Origin: CAZKCI01 sp964551475
GTDB lineage: Bacteria; Auribacterota; Erginobacteria; Erginobacterales; CAZKCI01
Reading direction: 5' to 3'
Length of the DNA: 64,000 bases
Assembly (NCBI GenBank): GCA_964551475.1
Contig: CAZKCI010000027.1
Span: 1 to 64,000, forward strand
Under the pieces are notes generated by a model. The model saw only the letters and a program-made list of their open reading frames with translations, was not told the origin of the DNA and did not search any database. A program made the translations under genes and the position numbers. How positions within the stretch are numbered: the first letter of the stretch is position 1; every line of letters begins with the position of its first letter. This document shows positions 1-8,640 of this stretch, piece by piece.

Positions 1-32
1 TGCGTCATAGCCACTTTGAGATAATTCCCCAT
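1..32 (-). CDS. istA: IS21 transposase IstA, N-terminus only
   Basis: Only the first ten codons are inside the window: MGNYLKVAMT, with the ATG at 32-30. This start resembles IstA transposases of one IS21 subgroup, which continue into an HTH domain. An AAAGGAGG ribosome site lies about 15 bases upstream within the hairpin stem. The rest of the gene is beyond the left edge, so intactness cannot be judged. Confidence 0.6.
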   Translation of the reverse strand, partial: MGNYLKVAMT

Positions 33-92
33 GGGTAGACCCTCCTTTCGTGAGGAGGCATTCTACCCATCTTATCGGGCTCTCAAAGTGGC
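10..92. repeat. Long interrupted palindrome inside the IS end
   Basis: Three nested pairs of arms face each other: GCCACTTTGAG with CTCAAAGTGGC, ATGGGTAGA with TCTACCCAT, and CCTCC with GGAGG around a TTTCGTGA loop. The inner arm contains the istA ribosome site and start codon, so in a transcript reading in from outside the start would be sequestered. This could protect the element from impinging transcription; that role is inference. Confidence 0.75.
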
Positions 93-139
93 GGCATTTG
101 ATCCGTTCTTTACTGGCCCCTTTTAGGTGACCGCTGACA

Positions 140-520
140 CCTTTTTCTTTTTTCATCGCCTCGATATCGGAAAACGTAGACTCGCTATTTCCGGTTTTGC
201 CCCGTATCACATTAGCTATCCAATTGCGGAAATAGTCGCCCTTATACCGACCGAAGCTCTTTATGAGCCTGTCTGTGTCCCGAATGATCCCCCAGGAATT
301 GTCCATGAATTTTCTAAAATCAGGATTCCAGAGAATATTCTTCGTTTCTTCAACACCGTAATTCAATCCGATAAGAACAGCATTTATTGCACCGGCAGAT
401 GTGCCACCGACGCGCATGATTTGGTCCAAAATCCGGTGGGAGACTAACATTGGAAGTGGCCCAACTAATGGGGGCAGGTCAGAAACAGATGCCCCCATCG
501 GGAGTGCCGTTCAACCGCGC
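140..520 (-). pseudogene. Patatin-like phospholipase, interrupted and frameshifted
   Basis: On the minus strand one frame reads MRVGGTSAGAINAVLIG, which holds the patatin nucleophile motif G-T-S-A-G. It then continues in frame for about 90 residues until the IS end at 139. The oxyanion-hole motif DGGI lies 33 residues upstream (near 497) but in another frame, followed by a stop, so a frameshift separates the two halves. Patatins are lipid acyl hydrolases with a Ser-Asp dyad; the Asp part is lost with the 3' end. I see no credible start codon, so this is scored as a dead gene cut by the IS21 element. Confidence 0.7.
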
Positions 521-1324
521 GTTCTATATAACAACCAGCGATCCACTGGCTCTTTGCCCCCTTTCAAAGCGATAAATGGCTTATAGGATCAGAACCTATT
601 GGCTCTCAGCAAGTTATCTCGCTATAAGCCATTCTGGGTGCATAGAAATACACACGGAAATTATTGAAGGGCCAGCAGCAGATCAATCAATTATCCCACC
701 TCCAGAAAACACCGTCGACAAATGTCGCTTTCGATTCCACCGAGACGCCAAGTCCTGGCACTGAAGGCGCCTCTGAATATCTCAATCGGGCTCTGATCCG
801 ATGGCAGTCGCGCCCCCCCGCTAGAGAATCTCCCATTGAGGATTTATCAAAACTATCATGGAACTCTGTCTTCATAATCCCTTCCATGATTACGACCGGG
901 AAATAGTATCCATGGCATGAGCCGTTTGAAGCTTCGGCCTGGTCCCGTTTGTTGGTCTGGCGTCGCTTTTCTCCTGCAAATGCCTCCACGCCGTGGCGCG
1001 GGATTGACAACCGGCAGTTAGCGCGCTTGACCATATTTTCGCGCTTGATTTTTTCATGTTCGTTGTCCATAATTCAAAACCATGGAATTGGCCCTTCATT
1101 CAAGACAAGGGACGGGCCCAGGAAAAAGCGAAAATTGATTTATTGTCAGTTGGATAGGGATAAATGTGACGGAGTTGCCCCTATTCGGGAACGCAGATTG
1201 CCGTGTTTCTGTCGGGTGTGGTCATGTTAAGCGAACCCATGGCGAAGTGTGAGCCACCTGAAGTATGCATCGTATTGCATCGAACTGTATATATTGCGGA
1301 ACAAAGTTAAACAAAGGGCGCATT
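521..1324. other. About 800 bases without a convincing gene
   Basis: Open frames here (for example 687-1070 minus) are compositionally random and resemble no family I know. The one clear structure is a perfect 12-base inverted repeat, AATGGCTTATAG at 575-586 and CTATAAGCCATT at 622-633. It could be an operator, an element end or a leader hairpin for the operon starting at 1325. No B12 riboswitch was seen despite the B12 enzyme downstream. Confidence 0.5.
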
Positions 1325-3823
1325 ATGACTGATCAAGCAAATGTTGACCTGGCAGGTATGCTTCATCAAATTGCGGATTTTGCCTCAGCGCTTGCTCACG
1401 GCTTGAGCGGAGTGAGCAAGAACCTCACTGAGTCGCTCAATGAAGCAAGCCGATTTGTTGATCAGAAATCAAATGCAAGTGTTGTTCTCAGACCAAGCGT
1501 GTTCTTGATGGATGCCCGTTCGCAAATGGTGGTGTACTGCTTGGCAGCTAAGGGCCGAAATAATGCCCAGACGGAACAAGACCCGTTCATAGAGCTTGAA
1601 AAAAGCTGGCTTTGCTTACGCTATCCGAAAGAAGGGATGCTTTCTAAAGGCTCGCGATCGAATTGTGATCTTCTCTCACGAGCGCTTGATATAAATAATA
1701 TAGGGAGGCCCCTGTTGGCTCAATGCCCGGATGATAAACTGTACCTGACTTCTGACTGCTCATTCTTTACCCGTACGTTCAACAAACTGCATGTCCTCAA
1801 AGATAATAGCTGGGTGGAGGAGAACATAAACAATAAGACAACCCTCTATTATCCCTCGAGCGTCAGACTACAAGTGATAGCCAAAGAAATAAGTGCAGTT
1901 GTGATCTTGGCTCAGGGACTGAATCTGCCTGGTCAGTCACCCGTATATTGTGTGGTTATCTGCACGGCAAAGATAGATAAGATGCAACACACTTCACTCC
2001 CATTCGACTTCTACCATACGCACTTTAAAGAAAAAGGCGTTTTCACTGAGTTCCTTGTTGCCTGCGCTTACCAATTCGTAAACTACACCTTTCATGCCGC
2101 AAAGGGGGACCATCTCCAAAAGCTCGGTGTGATCCAATTGATGGAACTGTATAAGGATGAAGAACCGCTCGGTGCTGCCAAGATGCTTTACAAAGGTAAT
2201 TACTGCGAACTTGCACGCCGTTTGGTGCTGGGTAATCTCTCCCTTACAGAGAATGTCTGGGCTATCCCTGATATACCTCAAAATAATGAGGAAGAAGAAA
2301 CACGGTTGTATTTAGCCTCGACTGGGAAAATCGGAAGTATATCGATAGATGCCGCGAAGAAGCTTGCCCTAGCCGGTATGACTATTATGCGGAACCGACA
2401 AAGGATGGAGATATTTCTGAAGAAAGCAGGATTTCAGGACTACCCGCTTGCCTGGTTTGGGGACCTGATTGATCTTCTGAAACCACCTGCCGCGGCGGAG
2501 CTGCTTGCAGACATCGGCACCACGATTCTGAATGATTCCGGCTTCGGTGGTGATAAGCGGCTAATGGCGTTGCGCGATCTGTGGCAGGCAGGCGTAGGCT
2601 TGTGCCACAAAAAGAAGAACCTACCGCAGCATATTTTCACAGAGAATGTCTGGCCTATTCTAAGGGATACCCTGATACAGCAGACCGATGGAAACCTGTT
2701 GTATGAGATGCTGGAATATGCAAAGCTCTGCAAGCGTATTCTCTCCGAACCGTTTATCGAACAGATTCTGGGAGATGCGTTGGTTGAGATGCTGCTTAAG
2801 ACCCCTAAGTACCATTTCCAGATAGTGCACGATCAGCTTAAGGCGATTGAAACAATTACATTGAAGGGGTCGGGGGGGCATGATGAGAACAAGGAAGAAG
2901 AGCGAAAGATGCAACCGATATTGGTCACGTCTCAAAAAGGAGGGGTGGGGAAGTCAACCATTGCGGCGTGTGTCGCGCGCCAATTGGCCTCTAACCATCG
3001 CGTACTTTTGATCGAACTGGATATCTGTGGCCCGACTTACGGTTTCTGGGACGATATTTGTGTTGATGGCTATGTGACCACCCAAACGCTCATGCGGGGA
3101 ATCCGGGCTAAGGTCAAAGACTTTAGCGAGGTAAGGGATGGAAAGAAACTCAACAATATTCAGTTTGCTCATTCCAAACCACTCACCATAATACCAGCCG
3201 AACTACGTCGGTACAGCCAGAATTTTCATGCTTACAATGTCTCAATTTACTTAAGGGACATACTTGATTTGCTGAAAACCTCTCTCGAAACGGAAGAGAA
3301 GTTCGATTATGTTGTCCTGGACTCTCCCGCAGAACACATCGAGCAGGTTTTCCTTTCGGCGAATGAAGCAGGGAAACGCCAAGGTGCTGTGATTCACGTT
3401 GCCGATCCTTCCCCCCATACGATTATTCCATGCATGGAAAGCGCGGTTTCACATTTCGCTTATAACAGGCAATTCTTGCTGGTGAACAAGGTCGGCGAGA
3501 TGGACATCCCTTTCTTCATAAACCGTGATCGCTTATGCCAGTTCCTTCTCGGTCAGGGCGCACCTCTTGCAAGTTTTGGTACACGCATGTCTTCTCTTGT
3601 ATATAAAATGTGTATGTTCGATGGCGTTTTCATGATGCCCCGGAGAGCCTCTTTAGGCAAGTTCAAATCGATTGCGGATGTAACAAGGAGCGACGACTGG
3701 AAGCTCGGGGATCTTATGTGCTGCTACATGGAATGCAATCCGGATATTGAGGCACTGACAAAGGCAATCCTAAATACCCCCCAGAGTGAGATTAACTATG
3801 GATGTCTCGACCCGAGAACTTAG
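1325..3823 (+). CDS. ParA/MinD-type ATPase with a large unknown N-terminal domain
   Basis: The C-terminal 300 residues are a SIMIBI-class ATPase: the deviant Walker A motif SQKGGVGKST lies near residue 540, followed by LIELDICGPTYG (switch I) and VVLDSPAEH (Walker B). Such proteins partition DNA or complexes, or load metal centres. The first 520 residues show no domain I recognise. An alternative start at 1265 would add 20 residues with a CIYCGTKL zinc-knuckle-like sequence, but neither start has a strong ribosome site, so I chose 1325. It heads a co-directional operon and overlaps the next gene by 26 bases. A typical ParA is about 260 residues, so this 832-residue fusion is unusual. What it positions or matures is unknown. 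Confidence 0.75.
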   Translation: MTDQANVDLAGMLHQIADFASALAHGLSGVSKNLTESLNEASRFVDQKSNASVVLRPSVFLMDARSQMVVYCLAAKGRNNAQTEQDPFIELEKSWLCLRYPKEGMLSKGSRSNCDLLSRALDINNIGRPLLAQCPDDKLYLTSDCSFFTRTFNKLHVLKDNSWVEENINNKTTLYYPSSVRLQVIAKEISAVVILAQGLNLPGQSPVYCVVICTAKIDKMQHTSLPFDFYHTHFKEKGVFTEFLVACAYQFVNYTFHAAKGDHLQKLGVIQLMELYKDEEPLGAAKMLYKGNYCELARRLVLGNLSLTENVWAIPDIPQNNEEEETRLYLASTGKIGSISIDAAKKLALAGMTIMRNRQRMEIFLKKAGFQDYPLAWFGDLIDLLKPPAAAELLADIGTTILNDSGFGGDKRLMALRDLWQAGVGLCHKKKNLPQHIFTENVWPILRDTLIQQTDGNLLYEMLEYAKLCKRILSEPFIEQILGDALVEMLLKTPKYHFQIVHDQLKAIETITLKGSGGHDENKEEERKMQPILVTSQKGGVGKSTIAACVARQLASNHRVLLIELDICGPTYGFWDDICVDGYVTTQTLMRGIRAKVKDFSEVRDGKKLNNIQFAHSKPLTIIPAELRRYSQNFHAYNVSIYLRDILDLLKTSLETEEKFDYVVLDSPAEHIEQVFLSANEAGKRQGAVIHVADPSPHTIIPCMESAVSHFAYNRQFLLVNKVGEMDIPFFINRDRLCQFLLGQGAPLASFGTRMSSLVYKMCMFDGVFMMPRRASLGKFKSIADVTRSDDWKLGDLMCCYMECNPDIEALTKAILNTPQSEINYGCLDPRT

Positions 3824-5192
3824 TACATTCTTGCCGCAAGCATTGAGTGATGGCGCAATTATGAGCACAATGACAGGTGAACCACTCCAGCAAGAGTTGC
3901 TCAGCTACTTCGCAGAAGTACGCAGCCATCTCCAAGATATCACTGCGGAAATACCCCTTTCGGGAGGTACGATGATCTCAAGCCAAGATGCCTGCCTCGA
4001 ATTGTGGCCTCTTGATACACGTGAACTTGTTAGTTCCATGGTTGCATCTTACCCGATAGCTATTAGACTGGCCGAAGGGAATATATTATATCTTGGATTG
4101 GCACCTGCCTTCGGATCACTAAGCCACCTTCGCGCCGCCGAAGCAGTCGCCGCTATTACCTCCCCTTTCAACAGGGAACCAAAGCAACCGAACCGTGATC
4201 ATCTCGGGCATGTAATAGCTGTTTATTGGTTAATCGATACATTCCTTATTGGGAGCCAGACGACAGCAGTTACTATCCGAGATAATGTACTGAAACAGCT
4301 AATGGATAATTGCCTCCTTGATGATCTTAGGGATGCTTTGAAGATGCGAAAACGGCATGTGGAGATTGCGCTAATACGTTCGGTGCCTCTGATGGCTTTA
4401 TGCCACGATCAAGAGTATACTGTTGAAGTGGGCAAATGGCTGGCCAGCAAACTTAAGAGTGCTTGGGGCGCGGTGTTGAATCGTCCTCACCCAGATAAAC
4501 TGTTTTATCTCAAGCTAATGACTGACGCATTTAATCGCATTGATTCACTCGTACCATGCCCCCCTTGCAAGCTCGAAAAGTGGATGGGCAAGTGCATAGA
4601 TGAGACAGACCAGCCACCAAATCATGGGCAACGAGCAGCAATTAACCTTCTTGACCAATACAGCTCTCCTTTTGTCTGGGAGCAACTAGATAAATTTGAT
4701 CGTTTTGCTATATTTTGCTTCATCTTGGCCATCTTCAACCACGACACATTCACAAAAGCAACGCCTGGCGAAGTCAAAGAGCTGTGGCAGAAAGACCCAC
4801 TGGGAGTTGTGCTGTCGGCAGCGGATTTGCTCTCAGAAGCACCTCGAACTCACTGGGCGATTGCGGAGCCTCCGACTGCAGTCAACGATGAGCCGTGGCA
4901 GCAAAAATTGGTATTACACCACGCCTTATGTCTGTCGAAGTGCAGCTTTGAATTTAGAGAGATATTATTGAAAGCGAAATATAAGGGTAATGTTAGTAGA
5001 CACCCCCCTTCTCCTGTTTATCGGGATGGCAACGATAACTATCAGTATATGGCCGAAAAGGCATGTGGAACCTCTAGCGATCATTCCAAGAGAGAAAGGC
5101 TTCAGTGTTTTTGGCAACTTATGATGGGAAAACCAGACGCCCGCGTCGAAATTGAGCTTGACGTTCCAGAAGATAACAGACGTAACGTCTAA
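3798..5192 (+). CDS. Protein of unknown function in the ParA/radical SAM/ECF operon
   Basis: The 464 residues match no family I can name. The protein appears soluble: no signal peptide or membrane segment is evident, and it is rich in Leu and charged residues with a helical look. The ATG at 3798 follows a GAGTGAG ribosome-like stretch; a GTG at 3786 is possible. It begins 26 bases inside the ParA-fusion gene and its TAA shares a base with the ATG of the radical SAM gene, so all three are probably co-translated. That coupling suggests it works with either the ATPase or the radical SAM enzyme. Confidence 0.65.
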   Translation: MDVSTRELSTFLPQALSDGAIMSTMTGEPLQQELLSYFAEVRSHLQDITAEIPLSGGTMISSQDACLELWPLDTRELVSSMVASYPIAIRLAEGNILYLGLAPAFGSLSHLRAAEAVAAITSPFNREPKQPNRDHLGHVIAVYWLIDTFLIGSQTTAVTIRDNVLKQLMDNCLLDDLRDALKMRKRHVEIALIRSVPLMALCHDQEYTVEVGKWLASKLKSAWGAVLNRPHPDKLFYLKLMTDAFNRIDSLVPCPPCKLEKWMGKCIDETDQPPNHGQRAAINLLDQYSSPFVWEQLDKFDRFAIFCFILAIFNHDTFTKATPGEVKELWQKDPLGVVLSAADLLSEAPRTHWAIAEPPTAVNDEPWQQKLVLHHALCLSKCSFEFREILLKAKYKGNVSRHPPSPVYRDGNDNYQYMAEKACGTSSDHSKRERLQCFWQLMMGKPDARVEIELDVPEDNRRNV

Positions 5193-6607
5193 TGAGAATT
5201 GCCCTAATACAGCCCAGACTTGGCAAAGTAACCAGCATTGGGAGCGTAAGAGGTTTGTCCGAACCACTCGGCTTGTGTTTTGTGGCCGCTGTGCTTGAGC
5301 ATTCGGGGCATGTCACGCGCGTTTTCCAGCAGATAAAAGAGAGCGATCAGGAACTCGTTAACCGGGTCCGTGAGTTCGAACCCGGGTTTATTGGTTTCAC
5401 ATCCATGACACACAATTATCATCATGCTCGAAGCTTGGCGCTCGCGATGAAGCAGGCTCTAGGAGATATACCGACCATGTTGGGCGGAGATCATTGTCTG
5501 GGGAAGCCTGGTTATGCCCTTTTCGACGCCTTTGATTTCATTATGCGCGGGGAAGGTGAGCGCTCCGCAATATTACTTGCGCGTTATCTCGAAGCTGGCG
5601 CAGTTGATTTTCAAGCGATACCTGGCATCTGTTATCTGCACGATGGTCAGATTGTGGATACAGGCCCAGCGGAACTCATCGAGAATCTGGATTTACTGCC
5701 ATTCCCGAAGCGAAGTGACCTGCCAATGGATCAGTACGGACAGGTTGTTCTGGCCCCGCCCCCTCCATCGCAACAGAGATTGGCAACTGTGCATACTTCC
5801 AGAGGATGTCGCTTCAATTGCACCTTCTGCGTGACTCCCGTCGCTTGGGGGAAAAAGTGGCGGGCGATGTCCGCACTACGTGTGCTTGACGAGTTAGAGA
5901 TGTTGGTTCGTCAGTATGGCATTAATTTTGTTTGTTTCAATGACGAGGACCCGTTCGGGAATCCGCATCGAATGGCTCAAATTGCGCATGGAATCCTAGA
6001 GCGTGGCCTTGATCTGAAATGGCGTTCATTTTTAAATCCCCTGGATGTTCTCAAGCACGAGGACATCATTAAGATGATGCGCGATTCCGGCTACTCAGCC
6101 GCTTTGGTTGGAGTGGAATCATTCCGGGACGAGATACTTGCCTCCATTAAGCGTCCTGTGAAATCGAATTCAGTCTCTGCTGCTTGCCGGATATTGGGTG
6201 ACCTGGGGATCTCCGTTCGAACGACGTATATCATTGGCTATCCGGAGGATTCAGAGGCGAGTATTCGTGATGATTTGGCCCGTTTGATGGACTTGCCGTG
6301 TCAAGAAGTATATCTCTCAATCCTTACGGCATTTCCGGGGACGCCTTTATACCAGAAATGCATGGACGGCGACCTCTTCCTGACGAGAGACACGACACGG
6401 ATGGACTGTCAGAATGTTACTCTGAAGACTGGTGTGAGTGCCGAGACGTTGCTGTCAATGCGTCAGAAATTCCTTAGGGACTTTTATTACGACCAAGTAA
6501 GGTTTAGGGGTGCGCACAAACGGTTTGCAGAGCGTCCAGACCTGAGGATGGTGTACGAAGAGGTATATGCAAAGCTTTTCCCGGATTCTGGTTTTGTTAA
6601 CCACTAA
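5192..6607 (+). CDS. B12-binding-domain radical SAM protein (class B type)
   Basis: Residues 1-130 look like a cobalamin-binding Rossmann domain (RIALIQPRLG, LGGDHC, IMRGEGE). The radical SAM core follows with the cluster motif CRFNCTFC (C206, C210, C213) and later strands including LVGVESF and RTTYIIGYPEDS. Class B enzymes methylate unreactive carbons or phosphorus, or rearrange rings, using cobalamin and SAM; the substrate cannot be told from sequence. Length (471 residues) is normal. It overlaps the upstream gene in a TAATG junction and lies 13 bases before an ECF transporter. This suggests the enzyme makes or modifies what the transporter carries, or that the transporter supplies its cofactor. 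Confidence 0.88.
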   Translation: MRIALIQPRLGKVTSIGSVRGLSEPLGLCFVAAVLEHSGHVTRVFQQIKESDQELVNRVREFEPGFIGFTSMTHNYHHARSLALAMKQALGDIPTMLGGDHCLGKPGYALFDAFDFIMRGEGERSAILLARYLEAGAVDFQAIPGICYLHDGQIVDTGPAELIENLDLLPFPKRSDLPMDQYGQVVLAPPPPSQQRLATVHTSRGCRFNCTFCVTPVAWGKKWRAMSALRVLDELEMLVRQYGINFVCFNDEDPFGNPHRMAQIAHGILERGLDLKWRSFLNPLDVLKHEDIIKMMRDSGYSAALVGVESFRDEILASIKRPVKSNSVSAACRILGDLGISVRTTYIIGYPEDSEASIRDDLARLMDLPCQEVYLSILTAFPGTPLYQKCMDGDLFLTRDTTRMDCQNVTLKTGVSAETLLSMRQKFLRDFYYDQVRFRGAHKRFAERPDLRMVYEEVYAKLFPDSGFVNH

Positions 6608-6620
6608 CAGGAGAAGACCC

Positions 6621-7214
6621 TTGAAAACGATTAACGACACGCGTTCACTAGTCATAGCGGCGGGCTTCGGGGCAGCGGTATTCGCCACGAACTTTGTTAT
6701 TGGGCAAGCGATCCTGCTTTCCACCGGTATTCCTCTGATCGGCGGTTTTGCGTCAGTCGTCCCGCTAATCTTCGTCGCTGTTGTAGGTGCGAAACTCGTA
6801 CCACGATTTGGTGTGTTTACTGTGATGTGGGCGATTGCCACGTTCCTGTCGTTTCCGACCACATCATTCGGGCCACCCGGCCTATACAAGATTGTTGTTG
6901 GTTTCGTATTGGGTATCGTAAGTGACGTTGTCGTCGCCGGTCTTCGTCATTCACGGATCGGATATATCGTAGCGTGCGCCATTGCGGAGAGTCTGGGTTT
7001 GTTGCTTCTTTTTTGGGCGATGTTGTTGCTTGGTATGGAGATACCTCCAAAACTCCCCAAGATGATACCTTTCGTCTCTATATCTTATGCTGTTCTCGCA
7101 GCCATCGGAGCCTACCTTGGGCTGGTATTTTTCGAGCGCAGAATATCAAAATTGGGTCAAGTCAGATCACTGTTGAATCGCACTGGCAATGACAGTTCTA
7201 CGAACGCAAATTAA
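6621..7214 (+). CDS. ECF transporter S component (substrate-binding membrane protein), specificity unknown
   Basis: A 197-residue protein with about six hydrophobic segments and no signal peptide, the right size for an ECF S component. The TTG start has an AGGAGA ribosome site seven bases upstream. It is followed, with a 26-base overlap, by a double ABC ATPase and then a T component, the layout of a dedicated ECF (group I) vitamin or metal importer. I do not see BioY, ThiT, RibU or CbrT-like signatures, so the ligand is open. Cobalamin or a related corrinoid, a tetrapyrrole or a product of the adjacent radical SAM enzyme are possibilities, by context only. Confidence 0.7.
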   Translation: MKTINDTRSLVIAAGFGAAVFATNFVIGQAILLSTGIPLIGGFASVVPLIFVAVVGAKLVPRFGVFTVMWAIATFLSFPTTSFGPPGLYKIVVGFVLGIVSDVVVAGLRHSRIGYIVACAIAESLGLLLLFWAMLLLGMEIPPKLPKMIPFVSISYAVLAAIGAYLGLVFFERRISKLGQVRSLLNRTGNDSSTNAN

Positions 7215-8640
7215 ACGCCTTTCCTTTGACGATGGGATGTCGAAGGTCCCCGTCATAGCCGACCTCGAGTTGCGGGTTCGGGCCGGCGAAGCCCTCGGAA
7301 TCTTCGGCGCGGTCGGTTCAGGAAAAACATGCCTCCTACAAGTATGTGCGGGGATCATCCCCTACGAGGTTTTCGGCTACCTGCGCGGCTTGGTCTCCGT
7401 CACTGCGAACGGCGAAAGCTTCGTGCTGGATGAGTCAACACGACACCGTTTTTACGGACAGGCCGGTTATGTTTTCCAGAACCCCGAATTGGGGATTCTA
7501 TGCCCCAGCGTTCGCGATGAGCTTTGCTTTACCATGGAGTTGAGAGGCATGCCTGCGGAAGCGATGCGGGCGGCGTTCTCGGAAGCAACCGACTTATTCG
7601 GCATTGGCTCGCTACTCGATAGGCGAACGGAGAGCTTGTCGGGCGGTGAAAAGCAGCTTGTTTCACTACTCGCAGTTACGATTTGTCAGCCGCGGTTCCT
7701 TTTCCTCGATGAACCGACGGCAATGCTTGACACGGATTGGGAGCGACAATTCTGGGATTACATCCGCACTATGCGCGCCAAGCGTGCGTTTTCCACGATT
7801 CTCACGTCACATAAGGTTAATGAGATACGTGCTCTTACAGATCGAGTCATTCACATGCCGGAGAAGAAGGAATCAGCCACCGCGATGCTTCCTGTAGTCC
7901 GTCGGCCAGCAACGCTGGAGAGGCATCCACCGAGTTCGCCCGGCAATGTCCTGCTGAAAATGAGGAACTGCGAGTTCCGTTACGGCTCCCATATTGTATT
8001 TTCCGGCATTGACCTGGATGTGCGAGAAGGTGAACTGCTTTTTCTTCGGGGCAGAAATGGCTCTGGCAAAACAACTTTGGCGTTGTTGGCTGCGGGGCTC
8101 CTTAAACCATCCCAAGGCACCGTTCTTTTCGCTGGACAGCACGCGCACAAAAGCACTCAGCTACGCCCGAGCAGAATTGGTGTTGTCCTTCAGAATCCCG
8201 ATCACCAGATATTCTGGGATACGATCGACGAGGAACTCCGCTTCGGCTTTTCTTTCATCAACATCACTCCAGAACTGGTCTCGATACGCCTTGAACACCT
8301 GTTACAGAGGCTCCCCTTTCTCAGAGTAGTCACGACACAAGATCCCCGCCAGTTGAGCTGGGGGCAGAAGAAGATTCTGAATATTCTCTCAACTATAGCG
8401 CTTCTCGCATATGCCGAAACGCCATGTCTGCTTATTCTGGACGAACCTGACCTGGCTCTAGATTGGGAATTCAAAGAAGTTCTGCTGGACTTGGTTCTAT
8501 CCATTGTCAACAAGGGTTCAGCCGTCATTATTGTTTCGCACGGCCTACAATACATCGAAAACCTCGCGCACAGAGTGATGATTCTTGATGGCCAAGGCAT
8601 CGAGGAGCGTGCACCAAACCGTGCCGCCGCCAATGCGTAA
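7189..8640 (+). CDS. ECF transporter ATPase, two fused ABC domains
   Basis: The protein carries two complete ABC domains in 483 residues. Domain 1 has Walker A GAVGSGKT (about 40-47), signature LSGGEKQ (about 150) and Walker B FLFLDEPTAMLD. Domain 2 has GRNGSGKT (about 288-295), a deviant signature LSWGQKK (about 390) and LLILDEPDLALD. This is the EcfA-EcfA' arrangement fused into one chain, as in YkoD-type energy modules. It overlaps the S-component gene upstream and the T-component gene downstream. The altered second signature suggests one degenerate ATP site, common in such heterodimers. Confidence 0.92.
   Translation: MTVLRTQIKRLSFDDGMSKVPVIADLELRVRAGEALGIFGAVGSGKTCLLQVCAGIIPYEVFGYLRGLVSVTANGESFVLDESTRHRFYGQAGYVFQNPELGILCPSVRDELCFTMELRGMPAEAMRAAFSEATDLFGIGSLLDRRTESLSGGEKQLVSLLAVTICQPRFLFLDEPTAMLDTDWERQFWDYIRTMRAKRAFSTILTSHKVNEIRALTDRVIHMPEKKESATAMLPVVRRPATLERHPPSSPGNVLLKMRNCEFRYGSHIVFSGIDLDVREGELLFLRGRNGSGKTTLALLAAGLLKPSQGTVLFAGQHAHKSTQLRPSRIGVVLQNPDHQIFWDTIDEELRFGFSFINITPELVSIRLEHLLQRLPFLRVVTTQDPRQLSWGQKKILNILSTIALLAYAETPCLLILDEPDLALDWEFKEVLLDLVLSIVNKGSAVIIVSHGLQYIENLAHRVMILDGQGIEERAPNRAAANA

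Larger units (their letters stand above)
1..139 (-). mobile_element. IS21-family insertion sequence, one end (runs off the left edge)
   Basis: Read on the minus strand, a sequence starting TGTCAGCGGTCACCTAAAA begins exactly at base 139, just where the patatin reading stops making sense. This resembles IS21-family ends. The internal CCACTTTGAG motif occurs in both orientations (10-20 and 82-92), like the terminal transposase-binding repeats of this family. A transposase start follows at 32. The other end and the target duplication lie outside the window. The family call rests on the end sequence and the transposase N-terminus. Confidence 0.7.

Noticed and set aside
461..480. GACCTGCC on the minus strand, similar to part of the B12 riboswitch box
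   Set aside because: The rest of the riboswitch (AGTCAGGA part and paired arms) is missing and it lies in the patatin remnant, facing away from the B12 enzyme gene.
687..1070. 127-residue minus-strand open frame
   Set aside because: No ribosome site, random-looking composition, no resemblance to a family; other frames in the same stretch are equally open.
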